From: Verrucomicrobium sp.
GTDB taxonomy: Bacteria; Verrucomicrobiota; Verrucomicrobiia; Methylacidiphilales; UBA1321
Assembly: GCA_017849585.1 (NCBI GenBank)
Contig: JAFIGT010000030.1
Coordinates: 62,001 to 126,000, forward strand
Reading direction: 5' to 3'
Length of the DNA: 64,000 bases
In this document: positions 41,437 to 48,699 of the stretch, piece by piece
How positions within the stretch are numbered: the first letter of the stretch is position 1
How the letters are laid out: each line of letters starts with the position of its first letter
Program-made: the position numbers and the translations under genes
The notes under the pieces: model-generated
Told to the model about the DNA's origin: nothing
The model's database searches: none
Seen by the model: the letters and a program-made list of their open reading frames with translations, nothing else

Positions 41437-42709
41437 CCATCGGAATGACGTACGGCCCCTCGGGAATCACCGCCACCTCGGTGGCTGATCCGACGACCGT
41501 TTGCACGGCTTCCTCCCACGACGCATGGCAATGCAGTCCCGTGGCGTGCTGCTCTTTGCCATTCAACCTCGGGGAGTAGAGATGGATCTCGCCCCGGCGC
41601 AACGCCTCCGCCAGTTTCACCGTCTGCCATTCGTCAATGTTTGCCAGCGGCCGTTGTCGCGCCTCGTCCATGAATTTTTCCACGCCGAGCCGCACGAGCG
41701 TTTCCTGCGCCTCCATGAACTCCTCGGAACCGAGTCCCTCGGAACATGCTGAGGCGATGAGCAGCCGCCCGCCCGGTTGCAACGCGTTCAGCGCCCCGAC
41801 AATGCCCTTGATCGTCTGGTAATAAGTCTTATCGAGTGGATACCCGGCGCAACTGGTAATCACTACGGGATATTGCTTCGGAATGGGCGCTTCGGCGTAG
41901 CGACGGACGAAGGAAACCGCCGATTCGTGACTGGCGAGGATGTCGCCAAAATTGACATGAGCGAGACGGCGTTCGTCGTCGAGCACGGTATTCACCGCGT
42001 AGATCTGGCCGAGTTTGCGCACGATTTCGAGTTGCTCGTCATGAAGTGGGTTTCCCTCGAGATTACAATTGCGCGCGAGTGGATTCTCCATGAAGACGGT
42101 GTTATGAAAGGTGCGGATTGTGTCGGCGTGCGCAATGCCGGGGGAGATCACCTTGCGGCCGCCGGAGTAACCCGCCATGAAGTGCGGCTCGACCAAGCCC
42201 GTCACGATTTTCAAATCCGCTTCCACGAAACGGCGGTCAATGCCCACCCGCGTGCCGCGCGGCGTGGTGCCGAGAAAAGCGTGTTCCTCGTCGCGACGCG
42301 CGTAGTGATTCTCCACCGCAACCGTCTCCAGCACCCAATCGCTGCCCACGAGTTCGCGGAGTTCCTCGCCGAGATTGGGCCGGTGCAGACCCGTGGCAAC
42401 CAACACATTGATCTTTTCCTTCGGAATTCCCGCATCGAGTAATGTGCGGATCATCGGCGGCAAAAGGAGGCCATTTGGCACGGGTCGGGTGATGTCGCAA
42501 ATCACGATGGACGCCGATTTTGCCGACTGCACCAACTCCCGGAGCGACGGAGATTTCACCGGCTGCGCCAGGGCTTTACCTACTGCCGCTTTGGGATCGG
42601 ACTCAACTGGCATGGAGGGTTTGCGAATGACCAGCGGCTTCACCGTCGCGGGAAGCGAAACCGGCAGTGTGGTCTTGCCAAAAAGGACATCAACAGAAGA
42701 CATAGGCAC
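41426..42709 (-). CDS. LarA-family (nickel-pincer lactate racemase-like) protein
   Basis: The 427-residue protein matches the LarA/DUF2088 family. Visible marks are ICDITRPVP, ATGLHRPN, and EPHFMAGYSGGRKVISPG, whose lysine is in the place that binds the nickel-pincer nucleotide in LarA, and a C-terminal domain with SCAGYPLDKTYYQTIKG and ASACSEGLGS. LarA itself racemises lactate, but many homologues act on other 2-hydroxy acids. No larB, larC or larE is present in the window. Its place beside a xylanase and a sugar regulator hints at a sugar-acid substrate. The start may be either of two near ATGs. Confidence 0.85.
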   Translation of the reverse strand: MPMSSVDVLFGKTTLPVSLPATVKPLVIRKPSMPVESDPKAAVGKALAQPVKSPSLRELVQSAKSASIVICDITRPVPNGLLLPPMIRTLLDAGIPKEKINVLVATGLHRPNLGEELRELVGSDWVLETVAVENHYARRDEEHAFLGTTPRGTRVGIDRRFVEADLKIVTGLVEPHFMAGYSGGRKVISPGIAHADTIRTFHNTVFMENPLARNCNLEGNPLHDEQLEIVRKLGQIYAVNTVLDDERRLAHVNFGDILASHESAVSFVRRYAEAPIPKQYPVVITSCAGYPLDKTYYQTIKGIVGALNALQPGGRLLIASACSEGLGSEEFMEAQETLVRLGVEKFMDEARQRPLANIDEWQTVKLAEALRRGEIHLYSPRLNGKEQHATGLHCHASWEEAVQTVVGSATEVAVIPEGPYVIPMVKA

Positions 42710-42837
42710 AGTCTACGCCTATAAGCGATGGTTGCCAATCCCGGGAATTCCATAAAGCATTGCTCATTACGCACCGCCAGCCGCAATAATTTCTTGTCGT
42801 ATTCGAGGCATCCTGTGTTAAGTTCTCCCCCTTAATT

Positions 42838-44223
42838 ATGGACTACGATCTCATCGTGATTGGCGGCGGCCCGGCGGGTTATGTCGGGGCGATTCGTGCA
42901 GCCCAACTTGGCAAGAAAGTCGCCTGCGTGGAAATGGAACGCGCCGGAGGCACCTGCTTGAATTGGGGCTGTATTCCCACCAAGGCGTTGCTCAAGAATG
43001 CCGAAGTTTACCGCAGCATTCAGGATGCCGCCGACTTCGGTCTCACTGTGGGCGATGTGAAGGTCGATTTCCCCAAGGTCATTGCCCGCAGCCGCGGCGT
43101 CTCCGACCGCATGGCCAAGGGCATCGAGTTCCTTTTTAAATCCAAAAAGGTGGATTATATCATTGGCCAAGGCCAGATCACGAAGGACAAGAAAGTCCTC
43201 GTCACCAAGGCCGACGGCACCAAAGAAACCCATGGTGCCAAGAACATTCTTGTCACCACCGGCGCGAAAGCGCGTCCCCTGCCCGGACTCGAAGTCGATG
43301 GCAAGCGCGTCCACACCAGTCGCACGATTCTCGAAGTCAAGGAACAGCCCAAGTCGCTCATCGTCATCGGCGCGGGTGCCATTGGCGTCGAGTTCTCCTA
43401 TTTCTTCAACGCCTTCGGCACCAAGGTCACCCTCGTGGAAATGCTCCCGCAGATTCTTCCGGTGGAAGACACCGAAGCGGCCGAGTTGCTGAAAAAGCAA
43501 TTCATCAAGGACGGCATCGACGTCCACACCGACACAAAAGTCGAATCGCCGGAAGTCACCCCCAAGGGCGTTAAGGTCACCCTCGTTGGCAAGGAAAAGA
43601 AAGTCCTCGAAGCCGATGCACTCCTCGTCTCAATTGGCGTCCAGCCGAACCTCGACGGTCTACTCGCGGACGGCGTGAAGCTCGATCTCGATCGTGGCTA
43701 CATCAAGACGAATGACCGTTACGAGACCAGCCTGCCGGGCGTCCTCGCCGCGGGCGATATCATTGGACCGCCCTGGCTGGCGCACGTCGCGTCACACGAA
43801 GCCATCGAGGCCGTGGAAGGTCTTTACGTCAAGGGCAAGAAACCGCACAAGGTCACCCTCTTCCCCGGTTGCACCTATTGCCAACCGCAAGTCGCCAGTA
43901 TCGGCGTCACGGAAAAGAAGGCAGCTGAACTCAAATTGAAGTATAAGGTCGTCAAGTTCCCCTACCGCGCCGTCGGCAAGGCCGTCGCAGCGGCGGAGCC
44001 GGAAGGCTTCCTCAAGCTCATCGTAGGTCAGCCGCATGGGGAAATCCTCGGCGCCCACATCATCGGCTTGGAAGCGACGGAACTCATCGCGGAACTTGGT
44101 CTCGCCATGAATTTGGAAGCGACTCTCGACGAATTGATCGCCACGATCCACGCGCATCCGACCCTCTCGGAGATTATCCACGAGGCAGCTCTCGCGGGTC
44201 TGGATCGTCCGATCCACATGTAA
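42838..44223 (+). CDS. lpdA: Dihydrolipoyl dehydrogenase
   Basis: The 461-residue flavoenzyme is the E3 of 2-oxoacid dehydrogenase complexes and the glycine cleavage system. The FAD site GGGPAGYVGAIRAAQLG leads to the redox pair Cys40/Cys45 (GGTCLNWGCIPTK). The NAD site is GAGAIGVEFSYFF and the C-terminal active-site base is in HAHPTLSEIIHE. No E1 or E2 genes are adjacent. It is divergent from the LarA-like gene with a 128-bp gap and ends at a strong hairpin terminator. Confidence 0.95.
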   Translation: MDYDLIVIGGGPAGYVGAIRAAQLGKKVACVEMERAGGTCLNWGCIPTKALLKNAEVYRSIQDAADFGLTVGDVKVDFPKVIARSRGVSDRMAKGIEFLFKSKKVDYIIGQGQITKDKKVLVTKADGTKETHGAKNILVTTGAKARPLPGLEVDGKRVHTSRTILEVKEQPKSLIVIGAGAIGVEFSYFFNAFGTKVTLVEMLPQILPVEDTEAAELLKKQFIKDGIDVHTDTKVESPEVTPKGVKVTLVGKEKKVLEADALLVSIGVQPNLDGLLADGVKLDLDRGYIKTNDRYETSLPGVLAAGDIIGPPWLAHVASHEAIEAVEGLYVKGKKPHKVTLFPGCTYCQPQVASIGVTEKKAAELKLKYKVVKFPYRAVGKAVAAAEPEGFLKLIVGQPHGEILGAHIIGLEATELIAELGLAMNLEATLDELIATIHAHPTLSEIIHEAALAGLDRPIHM

Positions 44224-44232
44224 TCCGCCCAA

Positions 44233-44265
44233 CCGGAAGATCAAAGTCCCCCTTTGATCTTCCGG
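44233..44265 (+). terminator. Hairpin terminator after lpdA
   Basis: CCGGAAGATCAAAG at 44233-44246 is perfectly complementary to CTTTGATCTTCCGG at 44252-44265 with a 5-base loop. A T-rich stretch (GGTTCTTTT) follows a few bases later. Confidence 0.75.
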
Positions 44266-44343
44266 AGTTCCGGTTCTTTTGCGGACAAATTTTCTCAAAA
44301 AATTTCTGGTATCCGCAATGCCGACGTAGTCTGATAGTAGCGT

Positions 44344-45018
44344 ATGGCTTTAAACCTCAACGAATGGAACATCCAGTCCCGCGCGACCCATTGCGCCACG
44401 ACAGGGCGCTCCTTTGTCGAGGGGGAAACCGTTCACACCGCGCTCTACTGGAAAGCGGGCGCGTATCAACGGCTCGACGTGTGCGAAGATGCCTGGGCTC
44501 AACGCAACGAAAACATAGCCCCCCTTTCCTCGTGGAAATTCGCCTACGAACCGCCCCCCCCGCCGCCACCCGAAGCGCTGAAGAAGGACGATGCAGAAAG
44601 CCTCCTGCGCCACCTGATGCAGGAGAATGATCCCGCCAAACGCAACGCCCGCTACATTCTCACGCTCATGCTCGAGCGCAAAAAGATCCTGAAGATGCTC
44701 GACCGCCAGAAGAATGGCGACGCAACCATCCTGATCTACGAACATCTCCCCACCGGCGAAACGTGGTTCATTGAAGATCCCCATCTTCGACTCGCTGAAC
44801 TCGAACCGGTGCAGATGGAAGTCGCAGCGCTCCTGCACTCTGGTGGACTTGGCGCTTCAACATCGACTACCTCAGAGGAACCTACCTTGACGGCGGTCGC
44901 ATCTGAAACTCCCGAGGCCTCTACCGACAGCGCACCAGAAACCTCTACCGAACCAGTCGAGGAAGATCCAGCTCCCGAGAACACTGAAGAAACGACGGAA
45001 GAAGAACGCCAGTCGTAG
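44344..45018 (+). CDS. Uncharacterised cytoplasmic protein
   Basis: The 224-residue protein is not one I recognise. The N-terminal part reads THCATTGRSFVEGE with a W/Y-rich strand (HTALYWKAGAYQRLDVCEDAW), followed by a run of prolines (about 69-75), a charged helical section (about 80-140) and an acidic Thr/Ser/Glu-rich tail from about residue 165 (for example EDPAPENTEETTEEE). There is no signal peptide or membrane helix. The conserved look of the middle suggests a real gene. It lies between lpdA and the deaminase gene, with an intergenic hairpin after it. Confidence 0.65.
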   Translation: MALNLNEWNIQSRATHCATTGRSFVEGETVHTALYWKAGAYQRLDVCEDAWAQRNENIAPLSSWKFAYEPPPPPPPEALKKDDAESLLRHLMQENDPAKRNARYILTLMLERKKILKMLDRQKNGDATILIYEHLPTGETWFIEDPHLRLAELEPVQMEVAALLHSGGLGASTSTTSEEPTLTAVASETPEASTDSAPETSTEPVEEDPAPENTEETTEEERQS

Positions 45019-45028
45019 GGCGGCCTCC

Positions 45029-45053
45029 AAATTCCAATCTCGATTGGCAATTT
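45029..45053. terminator. Bidirectional hairpin between convergent genes
   Basis: AAATTCCAATC at 45029-45039 pairs with GATTGGCAATTT at 45042-45053 with one bulged base and a 2-base minimal loop. It lies between two genes that run towards each other, so it can serve both. No long T-run follows. Confidence 0.5.
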
Positions 45054-45061
45054 GACAATCC

Positions 45062-45508
45062 CTACACCCCGATATCCTCGTTCCACAGCTCCGGCCTGTC
45101 GCGGATAAAGTCTTCCATCAGTTTCACGCATTCCGGGTGATTCACCACCTCATACTGCACACCCTGACCACGCACATACGCTTCCGGTCCTTGGAACGTC
45201 TTGTTCTCACCAACCACGACACGAGGAATGCCGTACAAGAGAATCGCGCCACTGCACATCGGGCACGGTGAAAGCGTGGAATAGATCGTGCATTTTTGAT
45301 AAACGGACGCCTTCTGCCGACCGGCATTTTCCAAGCAATTCATCTCGGCATGATGAATCACGCTCCCATGCTGCACCCGTTGATTGTGCCCTCGGCCGAT
45401 GATCTTTCCATCGCACACCAGCACCGAACCGATCGGAATGCCTCCTTCGGCCAAACCTTTCTTTGCTTCCTCGATTGCCGCTTCCATAAAGGGATCTGTT
45501 GCGCTCAT
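45062..45508 (-). CDS. Yeast-type cytosine deaminase
   Basis: The 148-residue protein is a CDA-fold zinc deaminase with His53, Glu55 (HHAEMNCLENAG) and Cys82/Cys85 (TLSPCPMCSGAIL). The block YSTLSPCPMCSGAILLYGIP and the C-terminal RPELWNEDIGV follow the yeast cytosine deaminase Fcy1 closely from memory, where the end reads RPQDWFEDIGE and Asp155 contacts the base. Bacterial CodA is a different fold, so this is a eukaryote-like type found in some bacteria. It would convert cytosine to uracil. The ATG at 45508 fits the family N-terminus. It is divergent from msrP with about 95 bp between starts. Confidence 0.82.
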   Translation of the reverse strand: MSATDPFMEAAIEEAKKGLAEGGIPIGSVLVCDGKIIGRGHNQRVQHGSVIHHAEMNCLENAGRQKASVYQKCTIYSTLSPCPMCSGAILLYGIPRVVVGENKTFQGPEAYVRGQGVQYEVVNHPECVKLMEDFIRDRPELWNEDIGV

Positions 45509-45603
45509 GCGACTGCTATAACCGACTTCCCATTCGCTTTCGACCTTTTTTCGTGTATGTTGAAATTCCGTTGGCCGTCGCATTTCGAAAATCCACACCG
45601 CCT

Positions 45604-46590
45604 ATGCCCGACCGCTCCCCCTACTCCCTGCCTGCGTCGATGATCACGCCGGAATCGGTCTTTAAAAATCGGCGTCAATTCCTCCGCCAACTGGGATTTC
45701 TCGGGGCTGCCGCCATGATCGGCGGGTGTGACTCCCGCACGACCGCCAGCGCCGCACCGGGTGGGGCTGCTTCCGGCTTCAACCTCCCCCCGCGACCCTC
45801 GGACAAGTTTTACCCCGCCAAGCGCAATCCCATTTACCAAGTCGCCGACCGCCCCGAAACCCCGCTCAAGATCGCCGGAAATTACAACAATTACTACGAG
45901 TTTTCCACCGACAAGGAAGCGGTCAATCCACTCAGTGCGCGGTTGACGATTGATCCATGGACCCTTGAAGTCGGCGGTCTGGTGGCCAAGCCGTTCAAGA
46001 TCGGCTTTGAGGATCTCGTCGCGAAATTTCCCCTGCAGGAACGCGTCTACCGCATGCGCTGCGTGGAAGCTTGGTCGATGGTTGTCCCATGGATCGGATT
46101 TCCCATGCGAGACTTCATCGATTTCTGCCAGCCACTCGGCTCGGCCCGTTACGTCCGTTTTCTTTCGTTTATGAAGCCCGCCGAAGCACAGGGTCAGGAG
46201 ACAAATCAATTCTCCTGGCCGTATTTCGAAGGTTTGCGTCTGGACGAAGCCCGCCACGAACTCAGCCTCTTCGTGACGGGAATTTACGGCAAGCCGCTCC
46301 CGAAACAAATGGGCGCACCCCTGCGGGCCGTTGTGCCGTGGAAATATGGTTACAAGGGCGCCAAAGGCATTGTCAAAATCGAGTTTGTCGAGAAACAACC
46401 ACCTACGTTCTGGAATGAACTTGCCCCGGACGAGTACGGCTTCTACTCCAACGTTAACCCCGACCGCCCGCACCCGCGCTGGTCGCAGGCCACCGAACGC
46501 GACATCACCAATGGCGACCGCATTGCCACGCTGCCTTACAACGGCTATGCCTCGCTGGTCGCGTCGATGTACAAGGGCGATGAATTTTAG
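45604..46590 (+). CDS. msrP: Protein-methionine-sulfoxide reductase catalytic subunit
   Basis: The 328-residue protein is a molybdopterin enzyme of the sulfite oxidase fold. A Tat signal is seen (NRRQFLRQLGFLG, arginines 23-24), so it is exported folded. The molybdenum-binding cysteine is Cys153 in YRMRCVEAWSMVVPWIGF, identical in key positions to E. coli MsrP (YedY). It repairs methionine sulfoxide in periplasmic proteins. The usual partner, the heme-containing membrane protein MsrQ, is absent; a PepSY-type membrane protein follows after 24 bp. The start at 45604 fits the Tat signal. Confidence 0.93.
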   Translation: MPDRSPYSLPASMITPESVFKNRRQFLRQLGFLGAAAMIGGCDSRTTASAAPGGAASGFNLPPRPSDKFYPAKRNPIYQVADRPETPLKIAGNYNNYYEFSTDKEAVNPLSARLTIDPWTLEVGGLVAKPFKIGFEDLVAKFPLQERVYRMRCVEAWSMVVPWIGFPMRDFIDFCQPLGSARYVRFLSFMKPAEAQGQETNQFSWPYFEGLRLDEARHELSLFVTGIYGKPLPKQMGAPLRAVVPWKYGYKGAKGIVKIEFVEKQPPTFWNELAPDEYGFYSNVNPDRPHPRWSQATERDITNGDRIATLPYNGYASLVASMYKGDEF

Positions 46591-46614
46591 CCGTGTGAAC
46601 TGCATCTCCAGCCC

Positions 46615-47034
46615 ATGAAAAAACTGCTCCGCCGCCTCCATCTTTACCTTGGCGTTTTCTTCGCCCCGCTCCTGCTTCTCTTCGTCATCACCGGCTGGTG
46701 GCAGACGGTCACCATCAACCGCAACAAGGGACTCGGCTTCGGTCAAACCGTCATCGAGAAGCTCTCCACTGTCCATATCGACCAATATTATCCCGTCCCC
46801 GGCACCAAGAAATACCGGACCGACGCCTTCAAAATCCTCACGGTCGCCCTCTGTATTGGACTGATCCTCGCCATCGTGCTCGGCATCTGGATGGGGTTCC
46901 AGACACCCGGCCATCGTCTGGGCAGTCTCATCGCGCTCCTGCTCGGTATTGCCGTACCGATAGCCATCCTCGCGCTTGCACCCCATCGTGGCCCGCCCAG
47001 TCCGGCTCCTACGGCGGTTTCCACATCCCCTTAA
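46615..47034 (+). CDS. PepSY-associated membrane protein next to msrP
   Basis: The 139-residue protein has an N-terminal membrane helix with the PepSY-associated pattern (RRLHLYLGVFFAPLLLLFVITG) and a further two hydrophobic helices in the C-terminal half (about 75-122). A short periplasmic segment lies between them. Many such proteins belong to redox or iron-reductase complexes, and histidines such as His9 could bind heme, but I see no MsrQ-like heme pair. The place directly after msrP suggests a role in electron delivery to it; this is inference. Confidence 0.65.
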   Translation: MKKLLRRLHLYLGVFFAPLLLLFVITGWWQTVTINRNKGLGFGQTVIEKLSTVHIDQYYPVPGTKKYRTDAFKILTVALCIGLILAIVLGIWMGFQTPGHRLGSLIALLLGIAVPIAILALAPHRGPPSPAPTAVSTSP

Positions 47035-47097
47035 AGTATCTGGAAATAAGCCTCTTAACACTCGACAGCGCACTGGAATTTGCGTTAATTCCCTCTC

Positions 47098-47571
47098 ATG
47101 CTCTTTTCATTGGGTAAGAAGAAGAATCCCCGTCTGGCGCAACTCAAGGGCGTCTCGCTCTTCAATGACCTGAAGCTGAGCCAGCTTCGCATCGTGAACA
47201 GCCTTCTGCATGAGCGGAACTACCTCGAAAGCGAGCTCATCTTCGACCAGGGCGACGAGGGACAGGCGCTCTATATCGTCGCCAGCGGCAAGGTCCGCAC
47301 CCATCGCGATAATCAGCCGGAAGACAAGTTCGTCGAGTTCGGTCCTGGCGACTTCTTCGGTGAACTCGCCCTCCTCGAGGACGCCCCGCGCTCAACCTCA
47401 GCCCGGGCGGTGGAGGACACGGTGCTGCTCGCGCTCTTTCGCACGGAATTCCTCGCCTTGCTGGAACTCCATTCCTCCATCGGTTCGATGATCTCATACG
47501 CACTGGCTCGCGACCTGTCGCGCAAGCTGCGCAAGGCCATCGTCTCCAATGAGAATCCGACCAACCTATGA
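47098..47571 (+). CDS. Cyclic-nucleotide-binding domain protein
   Basis: The 157-residue protein is a single cNMP-binding domain. The phosphate-binding cassette FGPGDFFGELALLED continues into APRSTSARAVEDT, with the Glu and Arg expected for cyclic-nucleotide contact. There is no helix-turn-helix, so it is not a CAP-type transcription factor. Its stop overlaps the next start (ATGA) and it is therefore coupled to a transporter gene. A class III cyclase is encoded about 45 kb away in this window and may be its signal source, which is speculative. Confidence 0.85.
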   Translation: MLFSLGKKKNPRLAQLKGVSLFNDLKLSQLRIVNSLLHERNYLESELIFDQGDEGQALYIVASGKVRTHRDNQPEDKFVEFGPGDFFGELALLEDAPRSTSARAVEDTVLLALFRTEFLALLELHSSIGSMISYALARDLSRKLRKAIVSNENPTNL

Positions 47572-48695
47572 GCGATAACCAGTCATCTGGTCCCTTGGTC
47601 TGGCTTGGCACCGTTTTGGCGACCTGCATCACGCTCTATTTGTTTCAAGGCATCCTCTGGCTGGTCGTCCCGATTCTGCTTTCGATCATTCTCTATTATG
47701 TGACCGAGCCACTCGTCTATCGCCTCACCCATCACGGCTGGAGCCGGGAAAGCGCCGCCGGGTTGGTCATGGGTGGTCTCGTCCTGCTTCTCCTCGCCAT
47801 CACCGCCGTTACCCTTCCCCGCTTCGCCAGCAAAGTAACCACTTGGAACGAGCAAAAAATCATCTCCAACTACGTCCAGCATGGGGCGGACTTCGTTGAA
47901 AGCACCCTCCGCACCGTGGAGAAATATGTTCCCTTTATCGATGAATACATGATGAGCAAGGCGCGCGACAATGCCAACTGGGACGAGCAACTCGCCAAGT
48001 GGGCCGCGGACAACAGCAGCCACACCATCATGGGACTGCTCCACTGGATTCCCTCACTACTGCTGATTCCCTACCTCACCTATTTCATCCTCGTCGATGG
48101 TAGCCAGTTCAAACGCTTCCTCGTTCGCGCCATTCCCAATGCCTACTTCGAGAAATCCCTCCTCCTCCTCCATCGCATCGATGATCAGGTGCGCCGCTAT
48201 TTTCAGGGATTGATGGCACTCACCGTCATCGACGCCGCCTGCCTCGGCATCGGCTTGAAGCTCATGGGCATCTCCGGCGCGTTCGTTCTCGGCTTGGTCA
48301 TTGCCGTGTTGTCGTGGATTCCCTATGTCGGCTCCATTGTAGGCTGTCTGCTGGTCGTGCTCGTGGCCGCAACCGATTATGCATCGCAAACGTGGATGAC
48401 CTACGGCGCAGTCGCCCTCTTCCTCGGAGTACGCCTGCTCGACGATTTCGTCTTCATGCCGATGACCATTGGCCGCAGCCTGCAAATCCATCCAGTAGTG
48501 ACCGTTCTCATGATCTTCGTCGGCGGAGCCGTATCGGGGATCAGCGGTCTCCTCCTCGTCATGCCGGTGCTGGGCGTGATGATGGTCCTCGGCCAGATTC
48601 TCGGTCAGCTCGCCACCAACGATCGTCTCACCGCCCGCTATCAATTCCGCAAAGCCCTCCTTCGCGCTCGCGCCCAGAAAGGCTTGGAAGCGTAA
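47568..48695 (+). CDS. AI-2E-type (UPF0118) membrane transporter
   Basis: The 375-residue protein has the AI-2E/UPF0118 layout of about eight helices, with a hydrophobic N-terminus (about 10-40), a soluble loop (about 90-155) and four to five C-terminal helices. The conserved block GLVIAVLSWIPYVGSIVG is the signature region. Members have been tied to autoinducer-2, sodium or proton transport, so the substrate is not known. Translational coupling to the cNMP-binding protein suggests regulation by a cyclic nucleotide, but that has not been shown. Confidence 0.88.
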   Translation: MSDNQSSGPLVWLGTVLATCITLYLFQGILWLVVPILLSIILYYVTEPLVYRLTHHGWSRESAAGLVMGGLVLLLLAITAVTLPRFASKVTTWNEQKIISNYVQHGADFVESTLRTVEKYVPFIDEYMMSKARDNANWDEQLAKWAADNSSHTIMGLLHWIPSLLLIPYLTYFILVDGSQFKRFLVRAIPNAYFEKSLLLLHRIDDQVRRYFQGLMALTVIDAACLGIGLKLMGISGAFVLGLVIAVLSWIPYVGSIVGCLLVVLVAATDYASQTWMTYGAVALFLGVRLLDDFVFMPMTIGRSLQIHPVVTVLMIFVGGAVSGISGLLLVMPVLGVMMVLGQILGQLATNDRLTARYQFRKALLRARAQKGLEA

Positions 48696-48699
48696 TCCG

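Noticed and set aside
41426-42709. Calling the LarA-like protein a lactate racemase
   Set aside because: The family is broad, the lar maturation genes are absent nearby, and the neighbours point to sugar metabolism.
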